From contig JAICVV010000144.1 in the NCBI GenBank assembly GCA_025935155.1, positions 1-5,847 of the forward strand: a DNA stretch of 5,847 nt, in the 5' to 3' direction. This document shows, piece by piece, positions 1 through 4,839 of the stretch. This DNA comes from Alphaproteobacteria bacterium (lineage in GTDB: Bacteria; Pseudomonadota; Alphaproteobacteria; Micropepsales; Micropepsaceae). Position 1 is the stretch's first letter, and every line of letters starts with the position of its first letter. The notes under the pieces are model-generated. The model had not been told where the DNA came from, did no database searches, and saw only the letters and a program-made list of their open reading frames with translations. Both the position numbers and the translations under genes were made by a program.

Positions 1-30
1 CTGCGCAACAGTCAGGATTTCATTCGCCAT
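1..30 (-). CDS. Start of a downstream gene, partial (possibly NAD(P)H-hydrate epimerase/dehydratase)
   Basis: An ATG at 30-28 opens a frame that stays open to the window edge and reads MANEILTVAQ. Its A is also the last base of the TGA stop of the small membrane protein (TGATG overlap), an arrangement typical of translational coupling inside an operon. Ten residues are far too few to assign a function. The opening 'EILTVAQ' resembles the N-terminus of alphaproteobacterial YjeF-type bifunctional NAD(P)H-hydrate repair enzymes, which often begin with an '(E)ILTxAxM' stretch. That likeness is recalled from memory and is only a hint. The gene is cut by the window edge, not by mutation. Existence is moderately supported; identity is weak. 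Confidence 0.4.
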   Translation of the reverse strand, partial: MANEILTVAQ

Positions 31-335
31 CAGATCACTTCATAGGCGAACAAAATGGCGATGAATGTCATCGAAAGCAGCCCCAGCAGGAACAGGACAT
101 CCGCCATCCGCTCGACAATCGCCGAGCCGCGCGACCCTTCCTCGCCGCGGACAGCGATATAGGAGAGAATGGCGCTGCCAAGAAAGACGATCGCCGCGAG
201 CGAAAAATAGATGTCCACATTGCTTGGACCGATATGGCTTTCGGCGATCTTCACCAGACCAACGGCTGTAACGCACACGCCGATCATGGTTGCGGAGTTC
301 GGCAGTATGTTGCTGGCGAGCCGGCCCTTTGCCAT
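30..335 (-). CDS. Small three-helix integral membrane protein, function unknown
   Basis: Encodes 101 residues. I do not recognise a named family. Three hydrophobic segments are visible, at about residues 14-30, 42-62 and 79-99, so it should sit in the inner membrane. The only strongly charged loop (about 63-77, RGEEGSRG...VER) lies between helices two and three. The protein ends almost at the edge of helix three. There is no signal peptide. The start is ATG at 335: a GGGGA Shine-Dalgarno stretch (345-341) lies 5 bases upstream and the protein becomes membrane-like right after it. The frame is open further upstream, but that extension runs into the amidase coding region and reads as arginine-rich, non-membrane sequence. 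The gene starts 52 bp after the amidase stop and shares its last base with the next gene's ATG, so cotranscription with its neighbours is plausible. Confidence 0.75.
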   Translation of the reverse strand: MAKGRLASNILPNSATMIGVCVTAVGLVKIAESHIGPSNVDIYFSLAAIVFLGSAILSYIAVRGEEGSRGSAIVERMADVLFLLGLLSMTFIAILFAYEVI

Positions 336-340
336 TGGCG

Positions 341-345
341 TCCCC
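341..345 (-). promoter_or_regulatory. Ribosome binding site of the small membrane protein
   Basis: GGGGA on the minus strand, five bases before the ATG at 335. It decides the start of the 101-aa membrane protein against a longer in-frame reading that begins inside the amidase gene. Confidence 0.5.
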
Positions 346-387
346 AAATTGTTTCGCGCCACTCTAAGACGGAACGGTTGCGTCTCG

Positions 388-1794
388 CTAGAAACCCGGC
401 GGCACTTTGCCGAAATGCGGATCGGCGCGTTCGTAGGCCGCAGCCGCGGCGAGCACGCCGGCATCGTCGAACATGCGGCCCACGATCTGCAGGCCCACCG
501 GCAATCCCTCCCGAGTGAAACCGCACGGAATGCTCGCCGCGGGCTGCTGCGTTATGTTGAAGGGAAAGGTGAAAGGCGTCCAGTTGAGCCACGCATTGCC
601 ATTCTCATTCACCGGAGAAAGTTGGCCCGCGTCGAAGGCGGCCGTCGCGAGCGATGGCGTTAGCAGGAAATCGTAACGCCTCATGAACTGCCGCATAGCG
701 CTGCCATGCTCACCGCGCGCTGCATTGGCCGAGAGATACTGCTTCAGCGGAATCCGCGCCCCTTCTTCGGCAATCTGGCGCAGACCGGAATCGAGCAGCG
801 GCTTCTTCTCTTCCGGCAGATCGCGAAGGAGGAACGCGGCGCTGGCCCACCACAAGGTGCAGAAAGTTTCGATCTGATCGCCGCCGGGCGGATCGGCCAG
901 CTCCATATGCGCACCCAGTGCTTCGAACCGCTTCGCGGCCGCGGCAAGCAGTTCCTCTACCTCCGGCACGATAAGCTGCACATGACCTAGGCGGGGACTG
1001 AACGCGATACGCTTGCCGCGCACACCGGTCTCCAGTTCCGCGGCATAGTCTGTCGGCTCGTAAGAAAGCGCATGCCAGTCGCGGGCATCCGGTTTGGCGA
1101 TGACGTTCAGCAGCATGGCGCTATCCAGCACTGTCCGGCTCATGGGCCCCACATGCGCCACGGTACCAAAGGGTGATAATGGCCAGGCCGGCACGCGGCC
1201 GAAGCTCGGTTTCGATCCGAACACGCCACAGAAGCCGGCGGGAATGCGGATCGAGCCGCCGCCGTCGGTGCCGAGCGCCAGCGGGCAAAAGCGGGCAGCC
1301 AGCGCCGCGGCGGAACCACCCGAGGAACCGCCGGGCGTCTTCTCCTTGTTCCAGGGATTGCGCGTGATGCCGGTGAGCGGGGAATCCGTGGTGCCCTTCC
1401 AGCCGAATTCCGGCGTGGTGGTCTTGCCGATGAGCACCGCGCCCGCTTCGCGCAAGCGCGCCACGGTAGGCGCATCATCTGTCCACGGGCCTTTCGGATC
1501 AACAGTCAGAGAGCCGCGCCGCGTGGGCCAGCCCTTTGTCAGTAACAGATCCTTGATGGCAACTGGCACGCCATCCAGCGGTGACAACGGCGCGCTTTCC
1601 GTCCAGCGCTGTTCGGATGCCTCGGCCTGCGCGCGCGAGATCTTCGGATCGACAAGGCAGAACGCGTTTATCTCGGCATCCAGCGCGTCAATGCGCGCCA
1701 GACACGCTTCCGTCACTTCCACCGGCGACAAGCCTCGACTGGCGAACGCGGTGGAAAGCTCAGCGGCCGTGAGTTCGTGAATTTCTTCGCTCAC
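388..1794 (-). CDS. Amidase of the amidase-signature family
   Basis: Encodes a 468-residue cytoplasmic hydrolase of the amidase-signature (GatA/FAAH-like) family, full length for that family. It should cleave a carboxamide to acid and ammonia or amine. The Ser-cisSer-Lys triad is complete: Lys81 in VPVAIKD, cis-Ser157 in PGGSSGGS, and nucleophile Ser181 in GTDGGGSIR. The 24-residue Ser157-Ser181 spacing equals that of Ser217 and Ser241 in FAAH. The substrate cannot be read from sequence. It is not clearly a GatA subunit, since no gatB or gatC lies beside it. Translation starts at GTG 1794, 10 bp after the aminotransferase stop, with at most a weak CCGGA Shine-Dalgarno, so it is probably expressed by readthrough or coupling from that gene. 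An ATG two bases upstream is out of frame and runs straight into TGA. The family is certain; the physiological substrate is unknown. Confidence 0.93.
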   Translation of the reverse strand: MSEEIHELTAAELSTAFASRGLSPVEVTEACLARIDALDAEINAFCLVDPKISRAQAEASEQRWTESAPLSPLDGVPVAIKDLLLTKGWPTRRGSLTVDPKGPWTDDAPTVARLREAGAVLIGKTTTPEFGWKGTTDSPLTGITRNPWNKEKTPGGSSGGSAAALAARFCPLALGTDGGGSIRIPAGFCGVFGSKPSFGRVPAWPLSPFGTVAHVGPMSRTVLDSAMLLNVIAKPDARDWHALSYEPTDYAAELETGVRGKRIAFSPRLGHVQLIVPEVEELLAAAAKRFEALGAHMELADPPGGDQIETFCTLWWASAAFLLRDLPEEKKPLLDSGLRQIAEEGARIPLKQYLSANAARGEHGSAMRQFMRRYDFLLTPSLATAAFDAGQLSPVNENGNAWLNWTPFTFPFNITQQPAASIPCGFTREGLPVGLQIVGRMFDDAGVLAAAAAYERADPHFGKVPPGF

Positions 1795-1804
1795 ATCCGG
1801 GCGC

Positions 1805-2977
1805 TCAGGTTCTGTTTCTCTGCGCGAAATAGGCTTCCAGACGCTGCAATGCTGTTTCCAGGAGTTCGCGTTTCTTGCAGAAGGCGAAGCGGACGAGATG
1901 ATCGGGCGTACCCCGGCTGAAAAAAACGGACAATGGGATCAATGCCACGCCAGCTTCCCGCACCAGACGCTCGCAGAATGCGCAATCGTTCTCGTTCGTC
2001 AGTCCGCGAATGCCCGCAGTGAGAAAGTATGAGCCCTCGCACGGCAGCACCTCGAAACCGATTTTGGGGAGGCGCTCGGCCAGCAAGTCGCGGTTGGCCT
2101 GGAGCCTGCTCGTCAGATTGAGCGTGAAATCCATCTCATGTTCGAGCGCGTGCGCAATGCCGAGCTGGAGCGCGGGCGAACTGGTAAAGGTCATAAACTG
2201 ATGCGCTTTGGCGACGACATCGATCAGCGCCGGCGGCCCTGTCACCCAGCCGATTTTCCAGCCGGTGAGCGAGAACATCTTGCCTGCCGAGCCCACCCGC
2301 ACCACGCGCTCGGCCATGCCGTGCAAAGTGATAAGCGGAATGTGCTCGCGGCCGTCGAAGATCAGATGCTCGTACACTTCATCGCACACCGCAACGGCAT
2401 TCGACCGCCCCAGCACCCGCGCCACGCCTTCCAGTTCTTCCCGCGTGAAGGCGCGGCCGATGGGATTGAGCGGCGAGTTCAGCATCAGCACACGTGTGTC
2501 CGGTGTTATCGCTGCCGCCAATGCTTCGGCATTGAGCCGCCAGTCCGGCGGCGAAAGCTTTACCGTTCTCACCCGGGCACCGACTGCTTCCGCAATCGGA
2601 CCATAGGAATCGTAGGCCGGTTCGATTAACACCACCTCGCCGCTCGGCGCCGCCAATGCCATGATCGATGCCGTCAGCGCCTCCGTGCCGCCGGACGTCA
2701 CCACCACATTGCGGTCGGGATCGAAATCGAGATCATAGAATCGGCTGGCATGCGCGCAGATGGCCTTGCGCAACTGCGGCAGCCCTCGCAGGGGCGGATA
2801 TTGGTTGGGCCCATTCTCTAAAGCCCGCGCCGCCACTTCGCGGATCGATAGCGGGCCATCTTCGTCGGGAAATCCCTGCCCCAGATTTATGGCGCCATGT
2901 ACAACCGCCAAAGCCGACATATGGGTAAAGATTGTGGTCGGGAGCGATGCAAAAACCGGGTTAGGCTGATGGGGCAT
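1805..2977 (-). CDS. PLP-dependent class I/II aminotransferase (kynurenine / methionine / glutamine-K type)
   Basis: Encodes 390 residues, the normal length for the fold-type I aminotransferases that include YbdL, kynurenine aminotransferase and glutamine transaminase K. It should transfer the amino group of an aromatic or sulfur-containing amino acid, or glutamine, to a 2-oxoacid in the cytoplasm. Visible landmarks: NLGQGFPDEDGP near residues 31-42, QYPPLRGLPQLR at 59-70, the SGGTEA PLP-phosphate loop at 95-100, Asn171 in NSPLNPIG, Asp199 and Tyr202 in CDEVYEH, the Schiff-base Lys233 in SAGKMFSLTGWK, and Arg363 in LVRFAF for the substrate carboxylate. All key residues are present. The ATG at 2977 gives the usual family N-terminus. 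No Shine-Dalgarno precedes it, but a promoter-like sequence lies close upstream (see 2984-3011). The amidase follows after 10 bp. Substrate preference within the family cannot be settled by eye. Confidence 0.92.
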   Translation of the reverse strand: MPHQPNPVFASLPTTIFTHMSALAVVHGAINLGQGFPDEDGPLSIREVAARALENGPNQYPPLRGLPQLRKAICAHASRFYDLDFDPDRNVVVTSGGTEALTASIMALAAPSGEVVLIEPAYDSYGPIAEAVGARVRTVKLSPPDWRLNAEALAAAITPDTRVLMLNSPLNPIGRAFTREELEGVARVLGRSNAVAVCDEVYEHLIFDGREHIPLITLHGMAERVVRVGSAGKMFSLTGWKIGWVTGPPALIDVVAKAHQFMTFTSSPALQLGIAHALEHEMDFTLNLTSRLQANRDLLAERLPKIGFEVLPCEGSYFLTAGIRGLTNENDCAFCERLVREAGVALIPLSVFFSRGTPDHLVRFAFCKKRELLETALQRLEAYFAQRNRT

Positions 2978-2983
2978 GCCGCG

Positions 2984-3011
2984 AATTTACAGACTCGTCC
3001 CATGCTGACAA
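2984..3011 (-). promoter_or_regulatory. Candidate sigma70 promoter of the aminotransferase-amidase operon
   Basis: On the minus strand TTGTCA (3011-3006, five of six matches to the -35 consensus) is followed after 16 bp by TAAATT (2989-2984, four of six to the -10). Six bases later comes the ATG at 2977. The expected transcription start falls on or next to the A of that ATG, which fits the lack of any Shine-Dalgarno. The -10 match is modest, so this remains a prediction. Confidence 0.35.
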
Positions 3012-3025
3012 CTGCCCGGTATTCG
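3005..3025. repeat. Two-part shared element, copy A (upstream of the aminotransferase)
   Basis: Plus strand CTGACAA (3005-3011), 5 bp, then CGGTATTCG (3017-3025). The same two blocks in the same order, 6 bp apart, recur at 4775-4796 upstream of the leftward sulfotransferase. The CTGACAA part overlaps the candidate -35 box of the aminotransferase. It may be a regulator site or a chance match. Confidence 0.35.
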
Positions 3026-3041
3026 CTTCTTCGGCCGAAGC
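3025..3041 (-). terminator. Short hairpin directly after the sulfotransferase stop codon
   Basis: The minus-strand sequence right after the TAA can form GCTTC-(7 nt)-GAAGC. It contains a perfect 12-base palindrome, CTTCGGCCGAAG (3029-3040). No run of T follows, so it is not a classical intrinsic terminator. It could slow transcription or protect the 3' end, or mean nothing. It is the only stem-loop candidate in the 64 bp between the sulfotransferase and the aminotransferase. Confidence 0.2.
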
Positions 3042-4703
3042 TTACGCTGAAGGATAGTGCTCGACGACGTTCCCCAAAGCGGATTTGAGCGGCCCAAGCC
3101 AAGGCTCATAATTGCGCCAACGATCCACAGCCGCCCTGTAAATGGGACGCCGCACCTGTTCTGAGCTTCTGGTGGTCACCGTGCGCTCGGTTTTGTAGAA
3201 TTCTAGGCAGTTCTGCTCGAATGGAAGGTTCAGGTATTCCAGCAGACGGCGGATTTCCGTTTCAGGTTCGGCCACAAGCTTTTCGTAAAAAGTGCGATGC
3301 ACGCGGCCGGGCGTCACTGCATCGAAATGTGCCATCAGTTCAACGTAATTGCGATACGCAAGCCCGATGTCCCGAAGCCGGTAGGCAACCTCATTCGTGC
3401 CTGAGAACAACTCCGTAAAATTTGCGAAGCCGCAGGCCATAGGATGCCGGCGAACATCGACGATTTTCGCGTTGGGAAGAATTAGCCGGATTAACCCGAT
3501 ATAGGCAAAATTCGCCGGCATCTTGTCCGTAAAAAACGCCCGCCCCGCTGTGCGATGCATCTGCGTACGCTCAAGATACCGTTCGCCGAGCTTGCGGCAG
3601 GTCGCGGTATCGAATCGCGCAAGTTGCGCCGGGCCGAAAGCCCCCTCCGCTTGAGTGGCGGCCACTTCCAGGTGTTCCCAAAGCGTCAAAAGCAGTTCCG
3701 GGAGCTCTTTTGTGCCTTCGATCTGCGAATGACTCGCCAGTATCTGTTCCACCAGTGTTGAACCCGAGCGCTGCATTCCGACTATGAAAATGGGTTCGCC
3801 ACTTTGGCAGCCGAAGCCCGCACGCTCTTTGAAAAACTCGCTGGTCAGGATCTCTTTGGTGGCCGCTACATATCGCGTCATCCGTTCGGGATCGTGTTTT
3901 GCGCCGAGCGACTGCAGCGCATTGCCCTTTGCGTAATTGGCAAAAGACTTTTGATAATCCGGCCGCTCACCATATGCCTGGCCCAACGCAAAATGCAGTT
4001 TCGCACGCTCCGTGGCCGCAAGATCGGTACGGCGCAGCAGATTTTCCATTTGTTCGATATCCGCATCGGCGAAGCGGAATACTTTGGTCGCCGCAAGCTC
4101 CCAGTAAGCACTTGCATTCGCAGGGTCGGCCTCGATCGCTCTGCGGTAGGCCGCGATTGCCTCCTGCTGTTGCCCAATCAGCCGCAGAGCATATCCATAG
4201 TGCAGCCAGCCTTCCGAAAACGCGGGATAATCTGCGCACAAATCTCGCCAGCACAATACCGCGAGCGCGTATTCTTCTGCCTTCTCGAGAGCGCTAGCCT
4301 TGAGCTTGCGGGCTACTGGATTGTCCGGAAGCTGCTGCAGCAGGAGATCGGCCTGTTCCACAGCCGCAGCGGATCGATGGGCAGCAAGAAGAACCTGCGC
4401 ATAACTCAGCCGTGCGGCCGCGAAGCGGGGCGCAGCATTTACGCATTTGGCGAGAAGTTGCTCCGCCGCACCTGTTTGTCCCTCACGAATTGCGCTTTCG
4501 GCCATGAGATAAAGCGCAACAGGATCGGCAGGGCTCTCCTCCAGATGAGCCCGCAACAGTTGCGCTGCTCTTTCAGATCGCCCCTGTTCAAGAAGAGCTG
4601 CCGCCCTGCGCAAACGAGGCTGATCGGCTCCGAATCCTGCTTGCAGCGCCAATTCCGCCTCGGCAAAGGATGGCACATCGCGCGCCCCTGCTGCCGCGCT
4701 CAC
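3042..4703 (-). CDS. TPR-repeat sulfotransferase (complete paralogue)
   Basis: Encodes 553 residues from GTG 4703. The N-terminal half (about 30-260) is a TPR solenoid; a clear repeat contains WLHYGYALRLIGQQQEAIAAY. The C-terminal half is a PAPS-dependent sulfotransferase. Its 5'-phosphosulfate loop is GMQRSGST at 309-316 (Arg312), followed by TKEL (Glu333), TDKMP (Lys394), PNAK then VRRHP (Arg419, 3'-phosphate site) and RSSEQV (Ser513). No signal peptide or membrane segment is seen, so it should be cytoplasmic; the acceptor is unknown. I chose GTG 4703 because GGAGA lies 7 bases upstream and the protein then lines up with its divergent paralogue near the N-terminus (VPSFAEA versus PPSLADA). 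Longer in-frame starts exist at ATG 4769 (575 aa) and TTG 4781 (579 aa). Odd points: Gln311 replaces the usual Pro of the loop, and Ala427 stands where a conserved Ser binds the 3'-phosphate. Confidence 0.88.
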   Translation of the reverse strand: MSAAAGARDVPSFAEAELALQAGFGADQPRLRRAAALLEQGRSERAAQLLRAHLEESPADPVALYLMAESAIREGQTGAAEQLLAKCVNAAPRFAAARLSYAQVLLAAHRSAAAVEQADLLLQQLPDNPVARKLKASALEKAEEYALAVLCWRDLCADYPAFSEGWLHYGYALRLIGQQQEAIAAYRRAIEADPANASAYWELAATKVFRFADADIEQMENLLRRTDLAATERAKLHFALGQAYGERPDYQKSFANYAKGNALQSLGAKHDPERMTRYVAATKEILTSEFFKERAGFGCQSGEPIFIVGMQRSGSTLVEQILASHSQIEGTKELPELLLTLWEHLEVAATQAEGAFGPAQLARFDTATCRKLGERYLERTQMHRTAGRAFFTDKMPANFAYIGLIRLILPNAKIVDVRRHPMACGFANFTELFSGTNEVAYRLRDIGLAYRNYVELMAHFDAVTPGRVHRTFYEKLVAEPETEIRRLLEYLNLPFEQNCLEFYKTERTVTTRSSEQVRRPIYRAAVDRWRNYEPWLGPLKSALGNVVEHYPSA

Positions 4704-4710
4704 GCCGCCG

Positions 4711-4715
4711 TCTCC
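4711..4715 (-). promoter_or_regulatory. Ribosome binding site supporting the GTG start of the leftward sulfotransferase
   Basis: GGAGA on the minus strand, 7 bases before GTG 4703. It is the best-placed Shine-Dalgarno for this gene. The upstream ATG 4769 has only AGGTG, with two bases between it and the start, which is too close. Confidence 0.5.
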
Positions 4716-4774
4716 GCTAAATCGGGATAGTTGAGTCGAACAAACATGGTTCACCTTCGCAAGACACATCGCAC

Positions 4775-4796
4775 CTGACAAGCGTCACGGTATTCG
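4775..4796. repeat. Two-part shared element, copy B (divergent intergenic region)
   Basis: Plus strand CTGACAA (4775-4781), 6 bp, then CGGTATTCG (4788-4796), matching copy A at 3005-3025 in order and orientation. It lies in the 136-bp region between the two divergent sulfotransferase starts, 72 bp upstream of GTG 4703. Unlike copy A, no reasonable -10 box follows at the right distance on the minus strand. Confidence 0.35.
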
Positions 4797-4804
4797 AAGC
4801 TCCG

Positions 4805-4832
4805 TTGACAGTCCGAAAACGCGCCGTCTAAT
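4805..4832 (+). promoter_or_regulatory. Strong sigma70-like promoter of the rightward sulfotransferase
   Basis: TTGACA (4805-4810) matches the -35 consensus perfectly. After 16 bp, TCTAAT (4827-4832) matches the -10 at five of six bases. Seven bases separate the -10 box from the ATG at 4840, so transcription should start at or next to that A and leave no 5' leader. This is the best promoter-like sequence I found in the window. No equally convincing promoter was found for the leftward gene in the rest of 4704-4839. Confidence 0.55.
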
Positions 4833-4839
4833 GGTTTGA

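Noticed and set aside
367..385. Inverted repeat AGACG / CGTCT with a 9-nt loop just after the amidase stop
   Set aside because: The stem is only 5 bp, with no T-run after it on the minus strand. It is too weak to call a terminator.
1094..1780. A 228-codon open frame on the plus strand opposite the amidase
   Set aside because: It is fully antisense to the catalytic core of the amidase, with low-complexity Ala/Pro/Arg/Ser composition and no family resemblance.
3804..4730. A 308-codon open frame on the plus strand opposite the leftward sulfotransferase
   Set aside because: It lies wholly antisense to a well-supported TPR-sulfotransferase gene, shows no recognisable domain and is rich in Arg, Cys and Ser as expected from a shadow frame in GC-rich DNA.
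4831..4839. A two-codon mini-frame (ATG GTT TGA) directly before the ATG of the rightward gene, possibly a regulatory leader
   Set aside because: Its first bases lie inside the -10 box, so it should not be in the transcript from the predicted promoter.
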